A model generated the notes under the pieces. The model was not told the origin of the DNA. It did not search any database and worked only from the letters and a program-made list of their open reading frames with translations. The position numbers and the translations under genes are program-made. Shown in pieces: positions 55,421 to 64,000 of a stretch of DNA of 64,000 nt. The stretch comes from Sphingobium sp. JS3065. Lineage in GTDB: Bacteria > Pseudomonadota > Alphaproteobacteria > Sphingomonadales > Sphingomonadaceae. The stretch's first letter is position 1, and each line of letters begins with the position of its first letter. The DNA is taken from the NCBI RefSeq assembly GCF_026427355.1, contig NZ_CP102665.1:953993-1017992 (forward strand), in the 5' to 3' direction.

Positions 55421-57007
55421 ATGCGGTTCGCCCTTGATCGCCTTCCCACAGACCCGGTTCTCCTGCAGAAAATGCTGCTGGAGATGGCCGATGTCATGGA
55501 GCAGGAACGGGCCGAACTGACGGCGGCGCAAGCCACGGTCAAAGCCCAGACTTTGCGGATCGAAAAGCTTGAGCATCGCGTCGCGCGGCTGCTGCGCGTC
55601 CAGTTCGGTCGCAGCTCCGAGAAAATGGATATCGCCCAGTTGCAGCTGATGTTCGAGGAGGTCGAGGCGCAGGAACCCGCCAACGATGAGGTGGCGGCGC
55701 CGCCTGTGGTGAAATCGGCTCGCAAACCCGGCAGCCGCGTTCCGCTTCCTGCGCACTTCCCGCGTCAGACAATCGATCATCAGCCCAGCCCGTGCAGTGC
55801 CGGTTGTAACGGGCCGTCAGTACAGATCGACGAGGCCGTCACCGAGGTCCTCGACTATGTCCCGGCGCGCTTCCGCGTCATCCGCCATGTCCGGCCCAGG
55901 CTGGTGTGCCGGTCCTGCGAGCAGATCCGCCAGGCGCCCGCCGTCGATCTGCCGCTGCCAAAGGTCATGGCGAGCAGCACCTTGCTGGCCCACCTCGTCG
56001 TCAGCCGCTTTGTCGATCATCAGCCCTGGCACCGGCAGTCAGTGATCTTCCGCCGCGTAGGACTCCACATCGATCGGGACGTGAGGAGCCGCTGGGCGCG
56101 GAAACAGGCATGGTTGCTGGCGCCGCTGGGCGAGCGGCTGTTCGCCTATATCCGAGAAGCCGCTAAAATCCATGGTGACGACACGCCGGTCACCTTGCTG
56201 GGCAATGGCGACGGCAGCCGGACTGGGCACTTCTGGGTATATCTGCGTGATGATCGCTCGAGCGGCGACATGAGCCCGCCTGCCGTGGCATTCCGCTTCA
56301 GCGCCGATCGTGGCGGGGCGCATCCGGCAGAACATCTCGCCGGCTATCAGGGATATCTTCAGGCGGACGGCTTTGCCGGGTACAACTCCCTTTACCGCGA
56401 CCCCAAGACCAAGGCGCCCAGGAACATCGTCGAAGTGGGCTGCTGGAGCCACGCGCGCCGGAAATTTACCGACATACTCGAAAAGAGCCCGTCGCCGATC
56501 GCGGCGGAGGCGGTCGTGCGGATCGCCGAACTCTTCGCCATCGAACGCGATATCAAGGGTGTGCCACCCAATGAGCGAAGGCGCGTCCGCCAGAGCAAGG
56601 CAGTGCCCAAGCTCGATGCTTTACGCACCTGGCTCGAAACGCAGAACCGAGGCCTGTCGTCCGACAGCAATCTGGCGCGTGCGTGTCGCTATCCGCTCAA
56701 TCGCTGGCAGGCCATGGTCCGCTACTGTGATGACGGTCGGCTTGAGATCAGCAACAATCTGGTGGAAAATGCCCTGCGCGGTGTCGCGCTCGGGCGCCGA
56801 AACTGGATGTTCGTTGGCTCCATGAAGGGCGAAGAGGCCGCGGCGCTCTTCTACTCCCTGGCCGGCACATGCCGGCTCAACGGCGTCGAGCCCGAGGCGT
56901 GGTTCACTAATGTCATTGAACGCATCGGCAGCCATCCGATCAATCGAATTGATGAACTGCTGCCATGGCGCTGGCAAGCCACACGCGATATTGCTCAGGC
57001 CGCATGA
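55421..57007 (+). CDS. tnpC: IS66 transposase TnpC
   Basis: 528 residues, full-length. N-terminal coiled-coil region ([21 protein letters not shown]), a [14 protein letters not shown] leucine-rich block, a zinc-like CSAGC segment with CRSCEQ, and the DDE core: [16 protein letters not shown] and [11 protein letters not shown]-terminal IS66 tail (LPWRWQ) is present. Its stop overlaps the passenger gene (ATGA). Confidence 0.92.
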   Translation: MRFALDRLPTDPVLLQKMLLEMADVMEQERAELTAAQATVKAQTLRIEKLEHRVARLLRVQFGRSSEKMDIAQLQLMFEEVEAQEPANDEVAAPPVVKSARKPGSRVPLPAHFPRQTIDHQPSPCSAGCNGPSVQIDEAVTEVLDYVPARFRVIRHVRPRLVCRSCEQIRQAPAVDLPLPKVMASSTLLAHLVVSRFVDHQPWHRQSVIFRRVGLHIDRDVRSRWARKQAWLLAPLGERLFAYIREAAKIHGDDTPVTLLGNGDGSRTGHFWVYLRDDRSSGDMSPPAVAFRFSADRGGAHPAEHLAGYQGYLQADGFAGYNSLYRDPKTKAPRNIVEVGCWSHARRKFTDILEKSPSPIAAEAVVRIAELFAIERDIKGVPPNERRRVRQSKAVPKLDALRTWLETQNRGLSSDSNLARACRYPLNRWQAMVRYCDDGRLEISNNLVENALRGVALGRRNWMFVGSMKGEEAAALFYSLAGTCRLNGVEPEAWFTNVIERIGSHPINRIDELLPWRWQATRDIAQAA

Positions 57008-57642
57008 CAAGCTCGCAGCCTCTAGCCGCCATCCTCGCCAACCCTAACTGGGATCCAGACCTGCTGCCGCCGCTCGAAATGGACGGATATCTGACCGGCA
57101 TCCTGGTGACGCCGGGCCTGGAGGCCTCGGAATGGGTCAGTGGTCTGTGGACGACCAAGCCAGGTTCGGCAGCAGATGAACGGACGTCGCACGCTCTCGC
57201 GGCTGTTGTTGCACGCCGCAGAGCCATCGAAGCTGATCTTCAGAAGGGCTGGCCCGGCTTCCAGCCCAGCTTCTGTGAGCAGGGCAAAAAAGCCGATCAT
57301 GCCAAGGTCAGGCAGTGGGTGAAGGGCTTCTGGCAAGCAATGAAGCTCGAGCCGCAATACTGGTCCGACCTGGCCGAGGAGGAACGGACCGCGACATTTA
57401 TCAAGTTGCTGGTCGGCTTTATCGAGAGCCGTGAGCCCATCGAAGAACGCAATGACGCTGACGAAATCCGCGATGAGGCCGCAGCCCTGCTACCTCGCGC
57501 GATCGTCGGCATGAGGAAACTCGCCCTGCTGCGTGAGCGTAACGTCAATGCCCTTCGAACCATCCAGTCAAACAAGATCGGTCGTAATGAAGTCTGCCCA
57601 TGCGGATCAGGCAAAAAGTTTAAGCGCTGCTGCGGAGCGTAA
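57004..57642 (+). CDS. UPF0149/YecA-like protein with SEC-C motif (IS66 passenger)
   Basis: 212 residues. N-terminal UPF0149 region ([15 protein letters not shown]) and a C-terminal zinc-binding SEC-C motif [17 protein letters not shown]. It is translationally coupled to tnpC (ATGA) and lies within the element's right inverted repeat, so it travels with IS66. The ATG at 57004 is favoured over an earlier in-frame codon because of this coupling. Role in transposition is unknown. Confidence 0.88.
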   Translation: MTSSQPLAAILANPNWDPDLLPPLEMDGYLTGILVTPGLEASEWVSGLWTTKPGSAADERTSHALAAVVARRRAIEADLQKGWPGFQPSFCEQGKKADHAKVRQWVKGFWQAMKLEPQYWSDLAEEERTATFIKLLVGFIESREPIEERNDADEIRDEAAALLPRAIVGMRKLALLRERNVNALRTIQSNKIGRNEVCPCGSGKKFKRCCGA

Positions 57643-57681
57643 TAGACCGCCACGTCAATGCCCGGTTACGTCGGCGCTTAC

Positions 57682-57859
57682 CAATTTCGTGCGTAGCGGC
57701 AATCCCAATGGAGATGGCCTTCCCCAATGGCCACAGTTTGAAGGCCGGACCGTGATGGAGTTGGGCGACCATTTCGCGCCCCGTTCCGCGCTGTCGGCAG
57801 AGACGAGGGAGGCTTTCCGCGCGTTCCTCGCCAAGGGCGGCGAACTGGGGACGCGCTGA
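57682..57859 (+). pseudogene. Type B carboxylesterase, 3' end
   Basis: Directly after the IS66 right end the frame reads NFVRSGNPNGDGLPQWP, GRTVMELGDHFAPR and ETREAFRAFLA before a stop, matching the C-terminal end of type B carboxylesterases. It is in the same direction as the 5' part at 48574 and ends next to a terminator, so the two are likely halves of one gene. Only about 59 residues survive here. Confidence 0.75.
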
Positions 57860-57904
57860 CCGGCCACAGCCCGGCCGTTAAGCGTCCTGGCCCTGAAACA
57901 GCGC

Positions 57905-57932
57905 AGCCGGGGCAGTCATCGACGGCCCCGGC
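57905..57932. terminator. Hairpin terminator after the esterase remnant
   Basis: Nine-base stem AGCCGGGGC and complement around a ten-base loop, followed on the plus strand by ACGTTTTGC. Lies between the esterase end and the convergent SDR gene and could stop transcription from either side. Confidence 0.7.
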
Positions 57933-57965
57933 TACGTTTTGCATTATCGCTGGGCAGCGCCCGGA

Positions 57966-58718
57966 TCAGCCGCCCGCGCAGCGGCCGCCGTCGATCAGAT
58001 AAGAGCCGCCGTTGATGTGCCGTGCCTCGTCCGACACGAGGAAAGCGATCAGCGAAGCGACCTCTTCCGGCTCGCCAAGTCGGCCTTGCGGAGCGCGCGC
58101 CACCAGCATCTGCATCACATCCTCAGACGCATTGGCGAGGATGTCGGTGTTGATCGTGCCGGGGCAGACCGCGTTCACGCGGATATTGTCCTTGGCATAG
58201 TCGATCGCCGCGGCGCGGGTCATCGTCAGCACGGCGCCCTTGGAGGTGACGTAGGACCCCGCGCGCGGGGTCGCGCGGAAGCTGGCGACCGAAGCGAGGT
58301 TGACGATCGCGCCACCGCCATTGTCGAGCATGTGCGGGATAACGGCACGCTTCATCAGGAACAGGCCGCGCACGTTCACATTCTGCACCTTGTCCCAGGC
58401 GTCCAGCGGAATCTCGTGCAGCCTGCGCTGATTCGGGTCGGCGACCCCCGCGCTGTTGACCAGAATGTTGATCGCGCCCAGCTGCGCCACAGCGGCCGCG
58501 ACCGTCGCGTCGACCGCATCGGCATCCGACACGTCGCAGGTCAGCGCGATTGCCCGTTCGGTCGAGGCCGCCTCGACCGTCTCCGCCAGCCTGTCGGAAT
58601 TGAGATCAACACAGGCGACACGCGCGCCCTCCCGTGCCAGGCGGACGGCGACTTCGCGACCGATGCCCGACGCGGCACCGGTGACGAGAGCGACCTTGCC
58701 GTTGAAGCGATCGTTCAT
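57966..58718 (-). CDS. Short-chain dehydrogenase/reductase
   Basis: 250 residues, classical SDR: VTGAASGIGREVA, VDLNSD (Asp suggests NAD preference), NSAGVADP, a serine in NLASVAS, catalytic SYVTSKG and a NAVCPGTINTD strand. The C-terminus ends GGSYLIDGGR. ATG at 58718 follows AGAGGAAG. First of a leftward set at the right side of the insertion zone; with no substrate hint beyond context. Confidence 0.9.
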   Translation of the reverse strand: MNDRFNGKVALVTGAASGIGREVAVRLAREGARVACVDLNSDRLAETVEAASTERAIALTCDVSDADAVDATVAAAVAQLGAINILVNSAGVADPNQRRLHEIPLDAWDKVQNVNVRGLFLMKRAVIPHMLDNGGGAIVNLASVASFRATPRAGSYVTSKGAVLTMTRAAAIDYAKDNIRVNAVCPGTINTDILANASEDVMQMLVARAPQGRLGEPEEVASLIAFLVSDEARHINGGSYLIDGGRCAGG

Positions 58719-58756
58719 GTCTCTTCCTCTCAATCAGTCATGAAATGGCAGAGCGA

Positions 58757-59905
58757 TCAGCGCTCCAGATCATATTCGGCGATATAGTCGGCGAAGGCGC
58801 TGCGAACATCGGCGTCGGAAATGCCATATTCTTCCGACGAATAGGCATGTTTGCCATGCTTGCCCTGCGGATTTGCAGCAAGCCATGTCTCCATTGCCGC
58901 CGCCGTCTCCTCGCTCATCTGCAGGCCGTAATGCGCATAGATGCGGCGCACGGTGCCCAGCGGATCGCTGACCAGATCCCGGTAGCCGATGTCGAGGCAA
59001 TGCCCCGGATTCTGCTCCCGCGCCTCGGCCATGCGCTTTACGGCTCGCGAGTAGACGTCGAGGCGGATCGGGCCGACCTCCGTCTTCTCCCAGAACTTGG
59101 CGTTGCGATAGGTGAGGCTGGCGCCCGATGCGATGGTTTCCACCGGATTGCGGTGGAGGACCACCACGCGAGCATCGGGGAAAGTCGTCAGCAGCGGCCC
59201 CATCCCGATCGTGTGGGAGGGGTTCTTGAGCAGCCAGGTCTTTTCCGGCGCGCGCGCGCCCATCAGGCGAAGATTATCCTTGTACCGGCGATAGGATGGC
59301 GTTTCGTCCGTCTGGAAGAACCATTCGCGATATTCCGGCAGCGGCAGCATGGAGATGAACATGTTGCTGACAAAACTCTGCACCATCACCGTGATGCATT
59401 CGTCGGCCAGCCCTGCGCCCATTTCATGCGCCTGGCGCAGGCCGGGATTGGCGGTGAACATCGCCTCCAGCCGGTCATGCACCGCCTGATATTGCGGATG
59501 GCCTTCCCACTCCTCCTGCGGCGGAAGAACCAGCGGCGCTTCGCCAACCCAGCGCGGCGTCCACTGGAACTGCGGGTCGAGCGACATCAGAAAGTGCAGC
59601 AGCGTCGTGCCGCTGCGGGGCAGGCCGGTGATGACCAGCGGCGCGGTAACGGGATTTTGCAGCACTTGCGGCTCCGCGTTCCAGCCAGCCTGGGACGACA
59701 GGCGGCTGACCAGCGTATCGACGACAAGCGAAGAGACCCGTCCCGCGATCGCTTCGAGGCGGGCGCTGTTGCGGGCCGAGGACAAGAGCACGCCCAGCCC
59801 CTCGCGATAGGCATCGTCGCCGAAATCGCTGCTGCCCGCCCGGGCGGCGGCCTGCTCGTGCAGTGCCTCTTCGTTGATGAGATCAAGAGTATCGGAGCGG
59901 GTCAT
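58757..59905 (-). CDS. Sulfotransferase family protein
   Basis: 382 residues. PAPS-binding loop VITGLPRSGTTLLHFLMSLDP near residue 93 and a second phosphate-binding segment VVVLHRNPVETIASGASL around residue 245, followed by IGYRDLVSDPLGTVRRIYAHY. It would transfer sulfate from PAPS to a hydroxyl or, in this bacterial group, serve an unknown step in catabolism. Its ATG overlaps the preceding gene's stop by one base. Confidence 0.88.
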   Translation of the reverse strand: MTRSDTLDLINEEALHEQAAARAGSSDFGDDAYREGLGVLLSSARNSARLEAIAGRVSSLVVDTLVSRLSSQAGWNAEPQVLQNPVTAPLVITGLPRSGTTLLHFLMSLDPQFQWTPRWVGEAPLVLPPQEEWEGHPQYQAVHDRLEAMFTANPGLRQAHEMGAGLADECITVMVQSFVSNMFISMLPLPEYREWFFQTDETPSYRRYKDNLRLMGARAPEKTWLLKNPSHTIGMGPLLTTFPDARVVVLHRNPVETIASGASLTYRNAKFWEKTEVGPIRLDVYSRAVKRMAEAREQNPGHCLDIGYRDLVSDPLGTVRRIYAHYGLQMSEETAAAMETWLAANPQGKHGKHAYSSEEYGISDADVRSAFADYIAEYDLER

Positions 59906-61131
59906 CAGCGTTGGAACCTCCGTGCAAGCTGTTCGCGACGCCGCGAGATGGCGCTCTTTCGCGCTGCGGCATCAATGGTCGGGTGATTGGCGGGGAGCGC
60001 GGCGCGGACATCGTCGACCTTCATCAGCCGTGATGCCGGAACCGGCAGTTTTTCATTGGGGCGGAACCAGCGATAGTGCAGGAAGCCGCGCTTCGTCCCG
60101 CCGGTGTCGAGCCAGTTGGGCGCGCCCGGATCGCGCGCCGAAATGATGAAGCGGGCCTTGCCGTCGCTGTCGACATGCGCCTGCTGCGCATTGAGCGAGG
60201 TCTGCCGGTTCATCAGGTCAGGCGTTTCCCACCAGACATTATAGAGGGTGAAGCTCCAATAGGGGCCGTCCGGAAGATCGGTCTCGATCAGGACCGCGTC
60301 GTCCTCTTCCAGATCGTAGCAGACGATCCCGTAATAGAGCCAGGCCTTGCCGTCGCTCACGGGGGGTTTGAAGTTCCTGACGCCCGGCGGCATGTTGCTG
60401 GGCGGCGTGATGATATTGGATGGATTGTCGGCCCGGACATTGGCGGCTCTTTGATTCCACCACCGCGCAGCCGCCACGAAGAGGCGGGTCGCATTGTCGA
60501 TCTGCTCCGCCAGACGGTTGGCCGTCAGCCGGGGCGGATAGGCGGGGGCATCCGGATCAATCCGCTCGATGGTCAGCCAGCCAGGCGGCAGGTCGCGATC
60601 CCATTCCCAATCGTAACGGCGGATCGGCAGTCCCTGTCCGGCGACGGGATATTCATCCGCAATCTGCGTGTCGCCGCGCAACTGGGCGGGAATGGGGGTC
60701 CAGTTGCCGGCCATTTCCTCTGCCGACACCATGACTTCGAAAGTGCCATCGGGATCGACGTCGATGTTGTCGTGCCACAACTGCCCGATATTCAACGTCC
60801 TGCCATTATTATTGCCGCGCACGCGGTAACTGGCATCGCCGCGCAGGGCGGTCATGAAATAGGCGATGTTGGTGTCGGGACCGCCATAGCGATACCGGTC
60901 GTCCATCTGGCGGAAGAAAAGCGGAAAGTCGGGGTCGTTGAAGTCGAGCCGCTGTTCCAGGCTCATCGCGGCCAGGCGGCCGATCGCCCGCAGCAGTTCG
61001 GCAAGCTCATCGGCATCGCGCGGGTCGCCGATCCTGCCGTCGAGCGCTTCGTCGGCAATCTCCCCAAGCGCGCCGCAATAGCCGGCCCACGCCTTGCGCA
61101 AAGCCTCACGATCGCCTTCGCTGATTGCCAT
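59905..61131 (-). CDS. DUF1214-domain protein
   Basis: 408 residues. The C-terminal region (WWETPDLMNRQTSLNAQQAHVDSDGKARFIISARDP, LHYRWFRPNEKLPVPA) fits DUF1214. The N-terminal half has no recognised motif. The ATG at 61131 has GGAGG about six bases upstream and is preferred to an in-frame codon at 61305 that would add a low-complexity leader. Coupled to the sulfotransferase gene; often found with such genes in sphingomonad catabolic regions. Function unknown. Confidence 0.8.
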   Translation of the reverse strand: MAISEGDREALRKAWAGYCGALGEIADEALDGRIGDPRDADELAELLRAIGRLAAMSLEQRLDFNDPDFPLFFRQMDDRYRYGGPDTNIAYFMTALRGDASYRVRGNNNGRTLNIGQLWHDNIDVDPDGTFEVMVSAEEMAGNWTPIPAQLRGDTQIADEYPVAGQGLPIRRYDWEWDRDLPPGWLTIERIDPDAPAYPPRLTANRLAEQIDNATRLFVAAARWWNQRAANVRADNPSNIITPPSNMPPGVRNFKPPVSDGKAWLYYGIVCYDLEEDDAVLIETDLPDGPYWSFTLYNVWWETPDLMNRQTSLNAQQAHVDSDGKARFIISARDPGAPNWLDTGGTKRGFLHYRWFRPNEKLPVPASRLMKVDDVRAALPANHPTIDAAARKSAISRRREQLARRFQR

Positions 61132-61323
61132 GCCTTCCTCCTCCTCATTCTCAATTGGCCCAGCATCACCCGATTGACCAGAAGCGATGCGCGCAGACGG
61201 CTTGCCGACGACCATTGATCGCAAGACCGATCCCGTCCCGATCGGTCGGGGAAAGGCTGCCGCGGTCGGCTCCCCTGGCTTGGCCATGTGGCGTCCGATC
61301 TCCAAGATCGAACGGTTGCAACT

Positions 61324-62124
61324 CTATTTTCCGGTGAAGCTCGGCGACCGCTTTTCCCGAAAGGCATTCACCGCCTCCCGGTGATCCGCGCTCAGGGCCG
61401 AAATGGTCTCATACCACACGGAAGCGTCGAGCATCGCTTCGAGCTGCTGGCGAAGCGGCAGGTTGATCGCCTGCTTCGTCAGATTGATCGCCACGCCTGC
61501 GCCGGCCGCGAGGCGGTCCGCCATGCCGAACGCGACCTCATCCAGGGATTCGCGGGGAACGGCGCGGTTGATAAGGCCCATCGCCGCGGCATCCTGCGCC
61601 AGAACCGGATCGCCGGTCAGCAGATATTCGCGTGCCTTCATATAGCCGATCAATTGCGGCCACATGAGCGCACCGCCGTCGCCGGCGGTGAGGCCGACGG
61701 CGACATGGGGGTCGGCGATCCGCACGCCCTCCACCGCATAGGTCAGGTCGCAGAACAGCGCGAGCGTCGCGCCCAGTCCGATGGCATGGCCGTTGATGCG
61801 GGCGATGATGGGCTTTTCCAGCCGGAGATAGGCCTGCAGGAGTCGCCGCGCTTCCAGAAAGCCATGGACGGTTCCGGCCGGGTCCGACAGCAGCCGATGC
61901 ATCTCGTCAATGTCTCCGCCCGCGCAAAACGCCTTCTCGCCAGCGCCCGTGAGCACCAGCACCCTGGTTTCAGGGTCATTGTTTGCATCTTCGAGAACGC
62001 GGCGCAAATCATCATGAAGCGCGCCGTTGATGGCATTTGTCGGGGGATTGTCGAGAGTGAGGACCAGCACTCCATTGGCCCGACGTTCCAGCTTCAATGC
62101 GGTGCAATAATCGTACACGTCCAT
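61324..62124 (-). CDS. Crotonase-superfamily protein (enoyl-CoA hydratase-like)
   Basis: 266 residues: DNPPTNAINGALHDDL, FCAGGDIDEM oxyanion loop, INGHAIGLGATLALFCDLTY and FREKRSPSFTG tail. As with the other two crotonases in the window, the positions of the two hydratase glutamates differ (GLGAT and ADPH), so its reaction is uncertain. ATG at 62124 is chosen over 62184 for its AGGGA site and homology start. Divergent from the acyl-CoA ligase gene. Confidence 0.88.
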   Translation of the reverse strand: MDVYDYCTALKLERRANGVLVLTLDNPPTNAINGALHDDLRRVLEDANNDPETRVLVLTGAGEKAFCAGGDIDEMHRLLSDPAGTVHGFLEARRLLQAYLRLEKPIIARINGHAIGLGATLALFCDLTYAVEGVRIADPHVAVGLTAGDGGALMWPQLIGYMKAREYLLTGDPVLAQDAAAMGLINRAVPRESLDEVAFGMADRLAAGAGVAINLTKQAINLPLRQQLEAMLDASVWYETISALSADHREAVNAFREKRSPSFTGK

Positions 62125-62280
62125 TTCCCTGAGAGTCCTTCTAGTCCTTATGTCACAGCTTTCGGCCACGTACATCAGGGGCATGATTGATCGCTCTTAC
62201 GATCGAGGGGGTGGCTGCTTGCTTTGCGTGCGCAAGCGGCCACAAGAGATCCCACGATGGAGAGAATGTCAGGTGAGGCA

Positions 62281-63861
62281 ATGAGCGGTCCGTCCCTTTA
62301 TCAGGAATTTGAAAAATCCGTACGCGCGCATGCTGATCGGATCGCGGTCGGCACGACGGCGGCCCAGATCAGCTACGGCGCTCTTGAGCAGGCCAGCCGC
62401 GAGGTCGCCATGACCCTGCTGCAATGGGGCGTGGCACGGGGCGACCGGATCGCGATCTGGGGCGTCAACAGCGCCGAATGGATCATCGCCGCCCTGGCGA
62501 TCCAGGCCGTGGGCGCCGTGCTGGTGCCGATCGGCACCCGGCTGCGCGGACGCGAAACGCGCGGCATATTGGAAGAATCGGACGCGGCGATCATCTTCTG
62601 CGACCGCCGCTTTGGCGACTATGACTATGTCGCGGCGCTGCAGGAGATGGATGGGCGGGAATTGCGGCGCATCGTGGTTCTCGACCAGGAACAGCAGGAC
62701 GCGGGCGTCGTGACCGGCTTCACGCAAACCCGGGCTGCGGGATCGCAGGGTGATCAGGCGGCGCTCGATCGCCGCATCGCGCAGGGCGATGGCGACGATC
62801 TGGCCGACATCATCTTCACTTCGGGCACGACCGGGAAGCCCAAGGGCGTGCCGATGACCTGTGCCCAGAGCCTGGCCGCCTGCCACGCGCAGCAGGAGGA
62901 TATTTCGGGTTTCACGCCCGAGGATGTGATCGCGGTCACCTTCCCCTTTGCGCACAATGCGGGCTATCGCGCGGGCTGGCAGGTGGCGCTGCTGTACGGT
63001 GTGCGCGTCCTGCCGATCAGCGTGATCGACCCTGCGGCCTTGCTGCGGCTGATCGAGGCCGAGCGCATCACCTATCTGCCCACCGTCGTCGCCGTCGCGC
63101 AGGGGCTGATCGCGCATCCTGATCGCGACAAATGCGACCTGTCGAGCCTGCGGCTGGTGGCGACCGGCGGGACGACGATCCCGGTGAAGCTGGTCGAAGA
63201 CCTGCTCCGCCACTTGAACAGCGGGACGGTCGTGCAGTCCGGATATGGCCTGACGGAGACGGCTGGATCGGTGACGGCGACGCGGGCGGACGACGCGCCC
63301 GAAATCATCGTGTCGACGGTCGGCCGGCCGCTCCGCTCGCTGGAAGTGCGGATATTGAACCCGGAGGGACAGGAAGTGCCGCGCGGGGAAACCGGGGAAA
63401 TCGCCGTGCGCGGGCCGCAGGTGCTGACCAGCTATTATAACGACCCGGTCGCGACCGCAGCGGCCTTCACGCCGGACGGCTTCCTGCTGACCGGCGATGC
63501 CGGCGCCTTCGACGATGGCGGCCATCTGCGCATCACCGACCGCATCAAGGACATGTATCTGGTCGGCGGCTTCAACTGCTATCCTGCCGAGATCGAGCAT
63601 GTGATGCGCCAGATGGCCGGCGTGGATCAGGTGGCGGTCATCGGCGTCGATGACGAGCGGCTGGGCCAGGTCGGTAAGGCCTTTGTCGTGCGCTCCGCCG
63701 ATTCGACGATCAGCGCGGAAGAGATCATCGCCTGGTGCCGCAATGAAATGGCCAATTACAAGGTGCCGCGGTCGGTTCATTTCCTCGATGCGATGCCGCT
63801 CAACGGCACCGGCAAGATAGCGAAGACCGACCTGAGGGCGCTGACCGAATCGAAGGCCTGA
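62281..63861 (+). CDS. Acyl-CoA ligase (AMP-binding)
   Basis: 526 residues. Complete ANL set: IIFTSGTTGKPKGVPM (P-loop), SGYGLTETAGSV, LTGDAGAFDDGGHLRITDRIKDMYLVGGFNCYPAEIE and catalytic lysine in NGTGKIAKTDLRAL. Resembles fatty-acid or 3-((3aS,4S,7aS)-methyl-dioxo-indanyl)propanoate-type ligases such as FadD3, but family resemblance alone does not fix the substrate. ATG at 62281 has AGGTGAGG upstream; in-frame ATGs at 62257 and 62266 are alternatives. Confidence 0.9.
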   Translation: MSGPSLYQEFEKSVRAHADRIAVGTTAAQISYGALEQASREVAMTLLQWGVARGDRIAIWGVNSAEWIIAALAIQAVGAVLVPIGTRLRGRETRGILEESDAAIIFCDRRFGDYDYVAALQEMDGRELRRIVVLDQEQQDAGVVTGFTQTRAAGSQGDQAALDRRIAQGDGDDLADIIFTSGTTGKPKGVPMTCAQSLAACHAQQEDISGFTPEDVIAVTFPFAHNAGYRAGWQVALLYGVRVLPISVIDPAALLRLIEAERITYLPTVVAVAQGLIAHPDRDKCDLSSLRLVATGGTTIPVKLVEDLLRHLNSGTVVQSGYGLTETAGSVTATRADDAPEIIVSTVGRPLRSLEVRILNPEGQEVPRGETGEIAVRGPQVLTSYYNDPVATAAAFTPDGFLLTGDAGAFDDGGHLRITDRIKDMYLVGGFNCYPAEIEHVMRQMAGVDQVAVIGVDDERLGQVGKAFVVRSADSTISAEEIIAWCRNEMANYKVPRSVHFLDAMPLNGTGKIAKTDLRALTESKA

Positions 63862-63919
63862 GAGCGGGCAGGAGATGGGATCATCTCTTGTCGAAGCGAC
63901 TGCATGCAAAGGGGGGAAA

Positions 63920-64000
63920 ATGAGTCGGAAACTGCAATTTGCATCCGGGGCCGCAATGGTTGCGGCGATGCTTTGTCCTGTCTACGCGCAGGAAGCACCG
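63920..64000 (+). CDS. Start of an exported protein, probably a TonB-dependent receptor (3' end outside window)
   Basis: Only 27 residues are visible: a signal peptide with cleavage region VYAQEAP after a GGGGGG ribosome-binding site. The leader and its place after a CoA ligase gene resemble sphingomonad TonB receptor starts (compare PAMAQQP in the receptor at 39768). The identity is inference. Confidence 0.5.
   Translation, partial: MSRKLQFASGAAMVAAMLCPVYAQEAP

Larger units (their letters stand above)
55011..57681 (+). mobile_element. IS66-family element, left-truncated
   Basis: It holds tnpB (frameshifted), tnpC and a UPF0149 passenger gene. The right end is GTCGGCGCTTAC at 57681, complementary to the GTAAGCG start typical of IS66 inverted repeats, and abuts carboxylesterase sequence. 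No left GTAAGCG end or tnpA could be found between the Fic gene and tnpB, so the left side is lost; the left limit given is the tnpB start. It probably cannot transpose by itself. Confidence 0.85.

Noticed and set aside
62269..63909. A 546-codon open frame antisense to the last acyl-CoA ligase
   Set aside because: Shadow of a high-GC gene; composition and lack of motifs argue against coding.

Overview
The window looks like chromosome from a sphingomonad (Alphaproteobacteria, Sphingomonadales; Sphingobium/Sphingomonas/Novosphingobium type). The evidence is the high GC content, TonB-dependent receptors beside catabolic genes, an ECF sigma/FecR/STN-receptor signalling set, a VirJ/AcvB-MprF pair and many CoA-linked degradation genes. 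The genus call is inference from gene content; there is no rRNA or housekeeping marker. I recognised no tRNA, rRNA or CRISPR array.

Layout. 1-2.2 kb: the end of a RES-domain toxin gene, a decapitated exonuclease gene and a scrambled IS21 element (istA partly inverted, istB intact). 2.6-7.2 kb: a tight five-gene operon of a thermostable-hemolysin-family protein, an acyl-adenylating enzyme fused to a haem-oxygenase-like diiron domain, an SDR, a TPR-like lipid-export or scaffold candidate and a methyltransferase. This is the best candidate for an undescribed pathway. 7.2-12.3 kb: DUF2141 protein, Cu/Zn superoxide dismutase, and a sigma factor/anti-sigma/STN-TonB receptor cascade. 12.4-21.2 kb: a leftward envelope operon of a GH18-NodB-GT2 triple fusion, a VirJ-like hydrolase, MprF and a two-component system. 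21.3-25.3 kb: a decaying patch with gltS and thiolase remnants, a sulfatase and a broken GH106/DUF3604 gene.

25.6-48.4 kb is a catabolic region: ferredoxin, KstD-like flavoprotein, IclR regulator, three-gene and four-gene beta-oxidation blocks with two adjacent acyl-CoA dehydrogenase pairs, thiolase, crotonases, CoA-transferase, acyl-CoA ligase, TonB receptor, SnoaL-like protein, SDR, Rieske oxygenase, LysR regulator, VOC protein and amidohydrolase. It resumes at 58.0-64.0 kb with an SDR, sulfotransferase, DUF1214 protein, crotonase, acyl-CoA ligase and the start of a secreted or outer-membrane protein. Together they suggest uptake, ring oxidation, CoA activation and beta-oxidation of a polycyclic, terpenoid or steroid-like substrate. 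The substrate itself is not shown by the sequence.

48.6-57.9 kb is an insertion zone. A carboxylesterase gene has its 5' part at 48.6-49.4 kb and its 3' end at 57.7-57.9 kb. Between them lie an IS630 element, a fructosamine kinase gene with an in-frame stop, a DUF6880 gene, a yaaA remnant, a self-inhibited Fic protein with a phased operator, and a left-truncated IS66 element.
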